DNA of 64,000 nt from Microbacterium oryzae (GTDB taxonomy: Bacteria; Actinomycetota; Actinomycetes; Actinomycetales; Microbacteriaceae), in the NCBI RefSeq assembly GCF_030406385.1, contig NZ_JAUEPM010000001.1, positions 434,001-498,000 of the forward strand. The letters run 5' to 3'. The notes beneath the pieces are model-generated. The model saw only the letters and a program-made list of their open reading frames with translations, made no database searches and was not told where the DNA came from. How positions within the stretch are numbered: the first letter of the stretch is position 1; each line of letters opens with the position of its first letter. Below are positions 41,959-50,162 of the stretch, in pieces. A program made the position numbers and the translations under genes.

Positions 41959-42543
41959 TTACTCGGCGGCTGCGGCGGCGTCGGCCGCGTCGTCCTCGGC
42001 GGAGCCGCGCGGCGTGAGGATGCCCACGATCTGCAGGTCCGCGTCGTCGGCGAGCACGGCGCCGGCGGGGAGGGCGATCTCGCCGGCGGTGATGACGGTG
42101 CCGTCCTGGAGGCCCTCGACCGAGACCTCGACGTGCTCGGGGATCTCGGTCGCCGAGACCTCGAGCTTCAGGGTCGTGGTCTCGAGGTTCACGATCGTGC
42201 CGGGGAACGACTCGCCGGTCACGGTCACCGGGATCTCGACCGAGATCTTCTCGCCCTGCTTCACGACGAGGAGGTCGATGTGCTCGATGATCTGACGCAC
42301 CGGGTCGCGCTGGACGTCCTTGACGACGGCGAGCTCGGCGCGGCCCTCGATGTCGAGCTGGAAGAGCGCGTTGGCGTGACGGACGATGAGCGCGGTCTCG
42401 TGACCGGGCAGCGCCACGTGCACGGGCTCCGTGCCGTGCCCGTACAGGACGGCGGGGATCTTGCCGGCGGCGCGGAGGCGGCGGGCGAAGCCCTTGCCGA
42501 ACTCGGTGCGGATCTCAGCCGCGAGCTTGTTCTGGTCAGCCAT
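41959..42543 (-). CDS. rplY: 50S ribosomal protein bL25 (general stress protein Ctc form)
   Basis: 194 residues: an N-terminal 5S-rRNA-binding bL25 domain (EIRTEFGKGFARRLRAAGKIPAVLYGHGTEP, QRDPVRQIIEHIDLLVV) and the longer C-terminal TL5/Ctc beta domain (about 95-180), with an Ala/Asp-rich acidic tail. AAGGAG precedes the ATG. A TTGACG at 42707-42712 on the minus strand is a possible -35 of its promoter, but the -10 is poor. Confidence 0.96.
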   Translation of the reverse strand: MADQNKLAAEIRTEFGKGFARRLRAAGKIPAVLYGHGTEPVHVALPGHETALIVRHANALFQLDIEGRAELAVVKDVQRDPVRQIIEHIDLLVVKQGEKISVEIPVTVTGESFPGTIVNLETTTLKLEVSATEIPEHVEVSVEGLQDGTVITAGEIALPAGAVLADDADLQIVGILTPRGSAEDDAADAAAAAE

Positions 42544-42749
42544 GTGTCTGCTCCTTGTGGGACACGCGGCCGAGCGGAGCCGCATGAAGTTCTGGTGGGG
42601 AACCCTCGGCTCGAACGCTGCGCGTGAGGAGGGCATGGGGCCCGCATCACCGCGTCGATCACGGATGCCGCCGCGCGCACGCGGCAGATTCCCTCGCCGA
42701 GGTCGTCGTCAATGCTACCTCACGGCACCCGCGGGTCCGTCCGGGGCGC
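42544..42749. other. Intergenic region upstream of rplY
   Basis: 206 bp without a convincing reading frame. It must hold the rplY promoter; only a weak TTGACG-type element is visible. No riboswitch or conserved RNA is recognised. Confidence 0.4.
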
Positions 42750-43727
42750 TCAGGCGGCGACGAAGCCGCTGACCCATCGGTCGAGGCGCGCGTACGCCTC
42801 CTCCCGGGCGTCGTGCCGGGAGAGGAAGACATCGTGAAGGGCTCCGTCGATCCGCTCCACGGTGACGCTCGGCCCCAGACGCAGCGCGGCACGCGCGATG
42901 TCGTCGACGACGAGCACCGAGTCCACGCGCGTCAGCTCCTCCGACCAGCGGGTGGGCGGCGCGCTGCGCGCCGACAGCAGCACGCACACCGGCGCCGGGA
43001 TCGCCAGCCCCTGCGCGACGTGCGCGTGCCCCTCGAGAACGGCGTTCAGCCATCCGGCGTGCACGGGCATCGTCTGGTCCGGGCGCCATCGCTCGTCGAT
43101 CGTCACCGGGTCGTCCGGGTCGGCCGCCTCGGCCTGGGCGCGGGCGTAGAACCCGAGGTCGACCTGGGGAGCCGCATCCATCGGACGCCAGCGTGCCTGG
43201 ATCTGCACGACGGGAGCGATCGCGGGGCGCACGCCGCTCAGCTGGAACTCCAGCCAGGGGCTGTTGAGGATGACCGCGGCGGCGGCCCTCGGATGCCGCG
43301 ATGCCCACAGGCTGAGGGTGAGCCCGCCCGTCGAGTGCCCGAGCAGCACGAGGCTCCGCGCGGGCTCCATGGCCGCGCGCGCGGCGGCGATGTCCTCGTC
43401 GTAGTCGGCGAGATCGGTGATGTAGCCGGGTGTCTGCCCCGGGCGGAGGCTGCGGCCGTACTTGCGGAGGTCCAGCGCATAGAAGCGGGCGCCGCGGTGA
43501 GCGAAGAACGACGCGAGCCGCTTCTGAAAGAAGTAGTCCGACCATCCGTGCACATAGAGCACGTCGACGCCGTCAAGCGGAAGAGCCGGGCGCAGGAACC
43601 CGCGGCGCGGCGGGAGGTGACGGACCAGGGTGGCGACGACCTCGCCCTCGTCGTCGGGGGCGAGCGGCAGCGTGAGCTGCTCGAAGCCCTCCCCCAGGAC
43701 ATCCGGTGACCAGATCCGCGCCGGCAT
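42750..43727 (-). CDS. Alpha/beta hydrolase (lysophospholipase-like)
   Basis: 325 residues. Oxyanion HG at H60-G61 (DVLYVHGWSDYFFQ), nucleophile S132 in LLGHSTGGLTLSLWA, a C-terminal histidine in IDGALHDVFLS near 300 and an Asp before it (VDDIARAAL) give the triad. The fold and the FFAHRGARFYALDLRKYGRSL stretch resemble PldB/monoacylglycerol-lipase-type hydrolases. The substrate is unknown. Leaderless-type TAGCCT box six bases before the ATG. Confidence 0.87.
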   Translation of the reverse strand: MPARIWSPDVLGEGFEQLTLPLAPDDEGEVVATLVRHLPPRRGFLRPALPLDGVDVLYVHGWSDYFFQKRLASFFAHRGARFYALDLRKYGRSLRPGQTPGYITDLADYDEDIAAARAAMEPARSLVLLGHSTGGLTLSLWASRHPRAAAAVILNSPWLEFQLSGVRPAIAPVVQIQARWRPMDAAPQVDLGFYARAQAEAADPDDPVTIDERWRPDQTMPVHAGWLNAVLEGHAHVAQGLAIPAPVCVLLSARSAPPTRWSEELTRVDSVLVVDDIARAALRLGPSVTVERIDGALHDVFLSRHDAREEAYARLDRWVSGFVAA

Positions 43728-43733
43728 GGCTTG

Positions 43734-43739
43734 AGGCTA
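43734..43739 (-). promoter_or_regulatory. Leaderless-type -10 box of the alpha/beta hydrolase gene
   Basis: TAGCCT on the minus strand, six bases before the ATG at 43727. Confidence 0.45.
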
Positions 43740-43842
43740 TCCGAGCCGCCGGAACCGGCGGGACTACGATGGAGACGGCGCGACGGCGCCGCCTCCCGTC
43801 TTGCGGACAGCTCGGCTGCCCGCCCAGCAGAAGGAGTCCGAC

Positions 43843-43965
43843 ATGGACGGCGCATTCCTCTCCCACGTCATCGCCTGGGGCATCGGCGGCATGACCGCCC
43901 TCGGCGCGGTGCTCATCACGGGCGCCCTGTTCTCGCTCGGCCGCCGCGGCGCCTACCGCAAGTGA
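43843..43965 (+). CDS. Small (40-residue) single-helix membrane protein
   Basis: An ATG preceded by AAGGAG with six bases of spacing opens a 41-codon frame with GC-rich third positions: a short polar start (MDGAFLSHV), one transmembrane helix (about 9-29, AWGIGGMTALGAVLITGALF) and a basic end (GRRGAYRK). It is divergent from the hydrolase and about 100 bp before gnd. No family is recognised; size and shape suit a membrane-bound regulator or assembly factor. The good ribosome binding site is the main evidence. Confidence 0.6.
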   Translation: MDGAFLSHVIAWGIGGMTALGAVLITGALFSLGRRGAYRK

Positions 43966-44067
43966 GCACGGCCGCCCGGCGGAGCGCGCTCCGTCACGGC
44001 GGCGCACACCGCGCCCCGGCCCGCTAGCCTGGGCGCGTACGACCGTTCCTCGTATCAAGGAGACCGC

Positions 44068-45531
44068 GTGACTGACGCTTCCACCACCCCCGCCCGTGCG
44101 AACATCGGGGTCGTGGGCCTCGCCGTGATGGGTTCGAACCTCGCTCGCAACCTCGCCAGCCGCGAGGGCAACACGGTGGCGATCTTCAACCGCTCCCGCG
44201 AGAAGACCGACACCCTCGTCGCCGAGCACCCCGAGGCGGAGTTCATCCCCGCGTTCTCGTACGAGGAGTTCGCCGCGTCGCTGTCGAAGCCGCGCACCGC
44301 GATCATCATGGTCAAGGCCGGCCGCCCCACCGACGCCGTCATCGATTCCCTCGTGGAGGTCTTCGAGCCCGGCGACATCATCGTCGACGGCGGCAACGCC
44401 TACTTCCCCGACACCATCCGCCGCGAGAAGGCCGTCCGCGAGACCGGCATCAACTTCGTCGGCGCCGGCATCTCCGGCGGCGAGGAGGGCGCCCTCCACG
44501 GCCCCTCGATCATGCCGGGCGGGTCGGACGAGTCCTGGGTGACCCTGGGCCCCATCCTGAAGTCGATCGCCGCGGTCGCCGAGGGCGAGCCGTGCGTCAC
44601 GCACATCGGCCACGACGGCGCCGGCCACTTCGTGAAGATGGTGCACAACGGCATCGAGTACGCCGACATGCAGCTCATCGCCGAGGCGTACGACCTCATC
44701 CGCCGCGGCACCGGCAAGAGCCCTGCCGAGATCGCCGACGTGTTCGCCGACTGGAACACCGGGGAGCTGGATTCGTACCTCATCGAGATCACCGCCGAGG
44801 TGCTCCGCCAGAACGACGCCGAGACCGGCCAGCCGCTCGTGGACGTCATCCTCGACCAGGCCGGCGCCAAGGGCACCGGCGCGTGGACCGTGCAGACCGC
44901 CCTCGCCCTCGGCGTGCCCGTCTCCGGGATCGCCGAGGCCACCTTCGCCCGGTCGCTGTCGTCGCACCCCGAGCAGCGCGCGCTCGCGTCGGCGCTTCCC
45001 GGTCCCGAGGAGGAGTTCCACGTCGACGACGCGGACGCGTTCATCGAGGACGTCCGCCAGGCGCTGTTCGCATCGAAGATCATCGCCTACTCGCAGGGCT
45101 TCGACGAGATCCGCGCGGGAGCGGCCGAGTACGGCTGGTCCATCGACCTCGGCGCCGTGTCGAAGATCTGGCGCGCGGGCTGCATCATCCGCGCGCAGTT
45201 CCTCAACCGCATCGCCGACGCCTACGACGAGCAGCCCGACCTGGCCGTCCTCGCCACCGCGCCGTACTTCGCCGAGGCGCTCACCCGCGGACAGGCCGCG
45301 TGGCGTCGCGTGGTCGTCGCCGCGACCCAGGCCGGCATCCCCAGCCCCGCGTTCTCGTCGTCGCTGGCGTACTACGACGGCCTCCGCGCCGAGCGCCTCC
45401 CCGCCGCGCTCATCCAGGGTCAGCGCGACTTCTTCGGCGCGCACACCTACAAGCGCATCGACAAGGAAGGCACGTTCCACACGCTCTGGTCCGCCGACCG
45501 CAGCGAGATCGAAGCCGAAGACACGCACTGA
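44068..45531 (+). CDS. gnd: 6-phosphogluconate dehydrogenase, decarboxylating (NADP+)
   Basis: 487 residues, the long dimeric form. N-terminal Rossmann GVVGLAVMGSNLARNLA near 13-29, the substrate-binding GISGGEEGALHGPSIMPGG and HNGIEYADMQLIAEAYD blocks, and IWRAGCIIRAQFLNRI near 370 are typical. It produces ribulose-5-phosphate and NADPH in the pentose phosphate pathway. The GTG has AAGGAG upstream; a TAGCCT at 44025-44030 is a likely -10 with a leader of about 35 bases. Confidence 0.97.
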   Translation: MTDASTTPARANIGVVGLAVMGSNLARNLASREGNTVAIFNRSREKTDTLVAEHPEAEFIPAFSYEEFAASLSKPRTAIIMVKAGRPTDAVIDSLVEVFEPGDIIVDGGNAYFPDTIRREKAVRETGINFVGAGISGGEEGALHGPSIMPGGSDESWVTLGPILKSIAAVAEGEPCVTHIGHDGAGHFVKMVHNGIEYADMQLIAEAYDLIRRGTGKSPAEIADVFADWNTGELDSYLIEITAEVLRQNDAETGQPLVDVILDQAGAKGTGAWTVQTALALGVPVSGIAEATFARSLSSHPEQRALASALPGPEEEFHVDDADAFIEDVRQALFASKIIAYSQGFDEIRAGAAEYGWSIDLGAVSKIWRAGCIIRAQFLNRIADAYDEQPDLAVLATAPYFAEALTRGQAAWRRVVVAATQAGIPSPAFSSSLAYYDGLRAERLPAALIQGQRDFFGAHTYKRIDKEGTFHTLWSADRSEIEAEDTH

Positions 45532-45542
45532 CGCCGCACGCG

Positions 45543-45573
45543 AAGAGCCGGCCCGGGTCCCGGGCCGGCTCTT
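45543..45573. terminator. Terminator after gnd
   Basis: 15-bp arms (AAGAGCCGGCCCGGG and complement) around a minimal loop, then TTTCC. Lies between the convergent gnd and histidine kinase genes. Confidence 0.8.
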
Positions 45574-45610
45574 TCCGTCTCCCTCGCCGCCTTGCGCGCG
45601 CGAGCCGGGT

Positions 45611-47086
45611 TCAGGACGCGGGCCGGGCCGGAAGACGCACCTCGAATGTCGTGTCGCCGGGCGCGCTGTGCACGGAGATCTCGCCGTGGTGCGCTTCCAC
45701 GATGGCCTTCGCGATGGAGAGCCCGAGGCCCGTGCCGCCCGTGCGGCGGGCGCGGGAGCGGTCACCCCGCACGAACCGCGTGAAGAGCTCGCGCTGCAGG
45801 TCGGCGTCGATCCCGGGGCCATCGTCGTGCACGGTCAGCACCGCACGGGTCGCGCCGCCCTCGCCCTCCAGCCGCAGGCCGAGCTCGACGTGCGTGCCCT
45901 CGGGCGTGTGCGTGCGCGCATTCGCGAGCAGGTTCGCGATCACCTGCGTGAGGCGCCCGCGGTCGCCGGCGATCACGACCGGCTCCTCCGGCACGTCGAC
46001 CGACCACGCGTGATCCGGGCCCGCCGCCTGCTGATCCGCCAGCGCCTCGACCGCCAGCTGCGTCAGATCCACCGCGCCGAGCACGATCTCCTGCCCCTCG
46101 TCGAGGCGCGCGAGCAGGAGGAGGTCCTCGACGAGCGAAGTCATCCGGATGGACTGCGCCTGGATCCGCTCCAGCGCCTGCTCGGTGTTGTCGCTCAGCG
46201 ACGGGTCCCGCAGCGATAGCTCCGAGTAGCCGCGGATGGACGCGAGCGGCGTCCGCAGCTCATGGCTGGCGTCGGCGACGAACCGCCGCATGAGCTCCTC
46301 GTTCCGCTGCCGCGCGTGCAGGGACGACTCGACGTGATCGAGCAGCGTGTTCAGCGCCGCGCCCACCTGGCCGATCTCGTTGCGCGGGTCGGCCTCCGCC
46401 TCTGGCACCCGTTCGTCGATCGACACGGCGCCCTGATCCAACGGCTGCTGCGCCACTCGCGTCGCGGTCTCCGCGACAGCGCGCAGCGGACGCAGTCCAG
46501 CCCGGATGACGAGCGTCGTCGCGATGCCGAGGAGGAGCATCCCCCCGATCGTCGCGAAGATGATGGTGCGCCACAGCCGGCCGATCGTCGCCTGGACTTC
46601 CGCGGTCGGCAGCCCCATGATCGCCGTGGTTCCCTCGCCCACGTCGATCACGCGGTACGATCCGAGCCCCTCGATGACGATCGTGTGGGCGCCGCCGGGG
46701 CCGGCGGCATCGGCCAGGGCGTCCTGCACCTGCGCTTCGTCGAGCTCCACGACGACCCTGTCCTCGTCGACCACCGCGCCCGTGGTCTCTCCCGTCGAGG
46801 GGGACTCGTAGACGAAGAGGAACCCGGGGTCGATCGGCTTCCGATCCAGGGCGAGGGCCGCCGACTCCGGTGCGGTCATGCTGCGGTTGATCATCTCCAC
46901 GACGTCCCTCGCCGACGAGCTCACCCGCTCATTCAGCTGCTCCTCGAGCACGTTGCTGATGACGGCACTCGTGAGGGTCGTGATGATGACGAGCACGACC
47001 GACACGATCGCGACGATCGTCACCATCAGCCGGGTCTCGAAGCTCAGGCGTCGCCGCCGCCCTGTGCGAGCGGCGCCATCCGTCAC
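45611..47086 (-). CDS. Two-component sensor histidine kinase
   Basis: 491 residues: helix 1 (about 20-45), an extracytoplasmic sensor of about 125 residues, helix 2 (about 173-193), HAMP, dimerisation/phosphoacceptor H275 (FVADASHELRTPLASIRG), then the HATPase with the N box (QVIANLLANARTHTP), DDGPGID and GGTGLGLSIAKAIVEAH. Overlaps the response regulator gene by ATGA. The sensor domain contains no recognised ligand motif. Partner of the regulator upstream, and probably controls the divergent MacB-type exporter. Confidence 0.94.
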   Translation of the reverse strand: MTDGAARTGRRRRLSFETRLMVTIVAIVSVVLVIITTLTSAVISNVLEEQLNERVSSSARDVVEMINRSMTAPESAALALDRKPIDPGFLFVYESPSTGETTGAVVDEDRVVVELDEAQVQDALADAAGPGGAHTIVIEGLGSYRVIDVGEGTTAIMGLPTAEVQATIGRLWRTIIFATIGGMLLLGIATTLVIRAGLRPLRAVAETATRVAQQPLDQGAVSIDERVPEAEADPRNEIGQVGAALNTLLDHVESSLHARQRNEELMRRFVADASHELRTPLASIRGYSELSLRDPSLSDNTEQALERIQAQSIRMTSLVEDLLLLARLDEGQEIVLGAVDLTQLAVEALADQQAAGPDHAWSVDVPEEPVVIAGDRGRLTQVIANLLANARTHTPEGTHVELGLRLEGEGGATRAVLTVHDDGPGIDADLQRELFTRFVRGDRSRARRTGGTGLGLSIAKAIVEAHHGEISVHSAPGDTTFEVRLPARPAS

Positions 47087-47823
47087 TGCGGCGCCTTAAT
47101 CATGTACCCCGAGCCTCGCACGGTGTGGATGAGCGCCTCGCGCCCCGCGTCGATCTTCTTGCGCAGGTATGAGATGTAGAGCTCGACGACGCTCGACCGG
47201 CCGCCGAAGTCGTAATGCCACACGCGGTCGAGAATCTGCGCCTTCGACAGCACGCGACGCGGGTTGCGCATGAGGAAGCGCAGCAGCTCGAACTCGGTGG
47301 CCGTCAGCTCGATGGGCGTGCCGCCGCGTTCCACCTCGTGGCTGTCCTCGTTGAGGGTGAGGTCGGCGACACGCAGGATGGGCTCGACGTCCGCGGCGAG
47401 CGCGGTGCCCGAGCGCCGCATCAGCGCACGAAGGCGAGCGACGACCTCCTCGAGGCTGAACGGCTTGGTGACGTAGTCGTCGCCGCCGGCGGTAAGCCCG
47501 GCGACGCGGTCGCCCACGGAGTCCTTCGCGGTGAGGAAGAGCACCGGCACGTCGTCGCCGTTCTGGCGCAGCCGCTGCAGCACGCCCATCCCGTCGAGGT
47601 CCGGCATCATGACGTCGAGGACGAGCGCGTCCGGGTCGAACTCGCGTGCCGCCTGCAGCGCCTCGAAGCCGCTGCCGGCCGCGCGCACCTCCCAGCCCTC
47701 CATGCGCAGCGCCATCGACAGCAGGTCGGTGAGCATCTGCTCGTCGTCGACCACGAGCACCCGGACAGGGCTGCCGTCGGGACGGGTCAGGGCGGGAGCG
47801 GGCACGCGGGCGGTGGTGGTCAT
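47083..47823 (-). CDS. OmpR/PhoB-family response regulator
   Basis: 246 residues. Receiver domain with the acidic pair D26-D27, phospho-acceptor D70 (LVLDVMMPD) and the FLTAKDS threonine/lysine; then a C-terminal winged helix (ELTATEFELLRFLMRNPRRVLSKAQILDRVWHYDFGGRSSVVELYISYLRKKID). The last base before its start is preceded by CACAAT six bases upstream. Direct repeats resembling OmpR-type sites lie 20-60 bp upstream, so autoregulation is likely. Confidence 0.95.
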   Translation of the reverse strand: MTTTARVPAPALTRPDGSPVRVLVVDDEQMLTDLLSMALRMEGWEVRAAGSGFEALQAAREFDPDALVLDVMMPDLDGMGVLQRLRQNGDDVPVLFLTAKDSVGDRVAGLTAGGDDYVTKPFSLEEVVARLRALMRRSGTALAADVEPILRVADLTLNEDSHEVERGGTPIELTATEFELLRFLMRNPRRVLSKAQILDRVWHYDFGGRSSVVELYISYLRKKIDAGREALIHTVRGSGYMIKAPQ

Positions 47824-47843
47824 GCGTCCATTGTGCGCCGGTT

Positions 47844-47885
47844 CCTATGGGCCTGCTATGGCATCGGCTATGCGTGGGCTGTGAG
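47844..47885 (+). promoter_or_regulatory. Candidate response-regulator binding repeats (site A)
   Basis: Four hexamers in the same orientation: CCTATG (47844), GCTATG (47855), GCTATG (47867) and GCTGTG (47878), 11-12 bp apart, roughly one helical turn, as expected for OmpR/PhoB-type dimers. The last two lie in CTATGCGTGGGCTGTGAG (47868-47885), found again with one change at 53091-53108. Lies between the divergent response regulator and the ABC exporter gene. Confidence 0.6.
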
Positions 47886-47994
47886 TGCCGAGCCTGCCCT
47901 CATAGCTCGCTCATCAGTTTCCCATGCCGGGCTCATACTTCGGCTCCTTACCGTCGACGCGGGCCGCTCGTGGGCAGCGGCGGAAGGAACACCC

Positions 47995-49434
47995 ATGTAC
48001 AGAACGTACCTGCGACGCGAACTCGCGGGCCGCAAGCGGCAGACCATGATCGTCGCCGCCGGCCTGGCGATCGCGATCGCCCTCGTGATCATCGTCAGCG
48101 CCCTGGCAGCCGGAGTCCGCGACGCGCAGAACCAGGCTCTCGCGTCGGTCTACGGCGTCGGCACCGATCTCACGGTGACCGGCGCGGTCGCGGAGCCCGG
48201 GGAGCGCGGCGGTCAGCGCTTCGAGTTCGGCGCCGAAGACGGCACCACCGGGGACGACGGCTCGACCCAGGTCAGCCAGTCGCGCCTGTCCACCGAGCCC
48301 GGTCGCTCCACGCTCGAGGCATCGACCGTGCAGACCGCCAGCGCGGCGGACGGGGTCGCGGCGGCATCGGGTGCGCTCGCCCTCCAGAACACCACCTTCG
48401 GCGGCGAGCTGCCGTCCGCGCCGACCGAGCAGTCGACGCAGCAGCAGACGCCGCCCGAGGGCGGGGCTCCCGGCGGCAGGTTCGGCGGCGGATCATTCAA
48501 TCTCGACTCGATCAGCGTGCTCGGCGTGGATGCCGATGCGGTGACGGTGGGACCGCTGTCCTCCGCGACCGTCTCCGACGGGCGGTCGCTCGCCGACTCC
48601 GACGCCGGCGCCTTCGTCGCCGTGGTGGACGAGACCTACGCGACGACGAACGAGCTCGCGGTCGGCGACTCCGTGGAGCTCGGCGGGCAGGAGTTCGAGA
48701 TCGTCGGCGTGGTGGCCTCAGCCTCCGCGTCGGCCGACACCGCCGCCGACGTCTTCATCCCCCTCGATGTGGCGCAGGAGCTCTCGGGTGCGGGCGACGT
48801 CGTGTCGACGGTGTACGTGCAGGCCGCGTCCGCTGGCGACATCACCGCGGTGCAGGCGGACCTCACCTCCGAGCTCCCCGACGCGACGGTGAGCTCGCAG
48901 TCGGATCTCGCCGCCACGGTGTCGGGCTCCCTCTCGAGCGCATCCGGCCTGATCACGAGCCTCGGCACGTGGCTGTCGGTCATCGTGCTCGCCGTCGCCG
49001 TGGTGCTGGCGGTGCTTTTCACGATCTCCGGCGTCTCGCGTCGGACCCGCGAGTTCGGCACGCTGAAGGCGATCGGATGGACGAACGGACGTGTCGTGCG
49101 ACAGGTCGCCGGGGAGTCGCTCGTGCAGGGCGCGCTCGGCGGCGTCATCGGCGTGGTCCTCGGCGTCGTGGGCGCGCTCATCATCGACGCGGTGCACCCG
49201 ACGGTCGCCGCCGGCGCCTCGGACACAGCCAGCGGGATGGGCGGCATGGGCCCGGGCGGCCCGGCCGGCCTCGATATGACCACGAGCGAGATCGTCCTGT
49301 CGGCACCGTTGGATGTCGGCATCATCGCCCTCGCCGTCGTGCTCGCCGTTGCCGGCGGTCTGATCGCGGGAGCGATCGGCGGCTGGCGCGCCGCACGGCT
49401 CAGCCCCGCCGAGGCGCTGCGATCCGTCGCCTGA
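47995..49434 (+). CDS. MacB/FtsX-type ABC transporter permease
   Basis: 479 residues: N-terminal helix (about 18-40), a large extracytoplasmic domain with a Gln/Gly/Pro-rich disordered stretch (about 140-170) and a MacB-type core, then three C-terminal helices with the FtsX signature LFTISGVSRRTREFGTLKAIGWTNGRVVRQV. MacB-like exporters work mechanically to move peptides or lipoproteins, or drive periplasmic or cell-wall processes. The adjacent two-component system is typical of antimicrobial-peptide or envelope-stress modules. The ATG at 47995 follows GGAAGGAAC. Confidence 0.9.
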   Translation: MYRTYLRRELAGRKRQTMIVAAGLAIAIALVIIVSALAAGVRDAQNQALASVYGVGTDLTVTGAVAEPGERGGQRFEFGAEDGTTGDDGSTQVSQSRLSTEPGRSTLEASTVQTASAADGVAAASGALALQNTTFGGELPSAPTEQSTQQQTPPEGGAPGGRFGGGSFNLDSISVLGVDADAVTVGPLSSATVSDGRSLADSDAGAFVAVVDETYATTNELAVGDSVELGGQEFEIVGVVASASASADTAADVFIPLDVAQELSGAGDVVSTVYVQAASAGDITAVQADLTSELPDATVSSQSDLAATVSGSLSSASGLITSLGTWLSVIVLAVAVVLAVLFTISGVSRRTREFGTLKAIGWTNGRVVRQVAGESLVQGALGGVIGVVLGVVGALIIDAVHPTVAAGASDTASGMGGMGPGGPAGLDMTTSEIVLSAPLDVGIIALAVVLAVAGGLIAGAIGGWRAARLSPAEALRSVA

Positions 49435-49463
49435 CCCCCACCGACGACATCAAGGAGAACGAC

Positions 49464-50162
49464 ATGACCATCCTCTATTCCCTCACCGCTGTCGAGAAGA
49501 CCTATCGCGGGCGTGAACGCGAGGTGCGCGCGCTTCGCGGCGTCGACCTCGAGATCGAGCAGGGCGACTTCGTGACGATTCAGGGGCCCACCGGCGGCGG
49601 CAAGTCCACGCTGCTGCAGCTGCTCGGCGCCCTGGACACGCCCACCGGCGGGTCGGTGTCGCTCGCCGGCTCCGAGCTCGGAAGCGCGAGCGCGAAGCAG
49701 CTGGGCGCCCTGCGCGCGAGCGAGATCGGCTTCGTGTTCCAGGGCTTCAACCTCATCCCCACCCTCTCGGCGCGGGAGAACGTCTCCATGGGCCTCGAGC
49801 CGCTCGCCCTGGCCCGCGCTGACCGGGAAGCGCGCGTGCAGGAGGCGCTCGCGCACGTGGGGCTCGCCGACCGAGCCGATCACCGCCCCGCCGAGCTCTC
49901 CGGCGGTCAGCAGCAGCGCGTCGCCATCGCCCGCGCCATCGCCAAGCGCCCGCGCGTGCTGCTCGCGGACGAGCCGACCGGCAACCTCGACGAGCGCACA
50001 CGGGACGAGATCATGAACCTCCTCGAGCGCCTCAACGCCGACGGGCTCACCCTCGTCCTCGTCACCCATGACTCCGCCGTCGCCCGGCGAGCCAGGCGGC
50101 GGCTGCGCCTCGACCACGGCACGGTGCAGGACATCACCGTCAGCGCCACCTCGCGTCAGTAG
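49464..50162 (+). CDS. MacB-type ABC transporter ATP-binding protein
   Basis: 232 residues. Walker [10 protein letters not shown] (41-49), Q-loop [18 protein letters not shown], signature [14 protein letters not shown], Walker [13 protein letters not shown] and the switch histidine in [14 protein letters not shown]. The [13 protein letters not shown] and DEPTGNLD patterns mark the MacB/LolD group that pairs with FtsX-like permeases. AAGGAG precedes the ATG, 29 bp after the permease. The 3' end overlaps the convergent oxidoreductase gene by 7 bp. Confidence 0.93.
   Translation: MTILYSLTAVEKTYRGREREVRALRGVDLEIEQGDFVTIQGPTGGGKSTLLQLLGALDTPTGGSVSLAGSELGSASAKQLGALRASEIGFVFQGFNLIPTLSARENVSMGLEPLALARADREARVQEALAHVGLADRADHRPAELSGGQQQRVAIARAIAKRPRVLLADEPTGNLDERTRDEIMNLLERLNADGLTLVLVTHDSAVARRARRRLRLDHGTVQDITVSATSRQ

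Noticed and set aside
42544..42749. Conserved RNA or riboswitch upstream of rplY
   Set aside because: No recognisable motif or extended paired structure beyond ordinary GC-rich hairpins.
47827..47994. Small gene between the response regulator and the ABC permease
   Set aside because: The in-frame extension upstream of 47995 lacks a good start and overlaps the direct-repeat operator region; the ATG at 47995 has a ribosome binding site.
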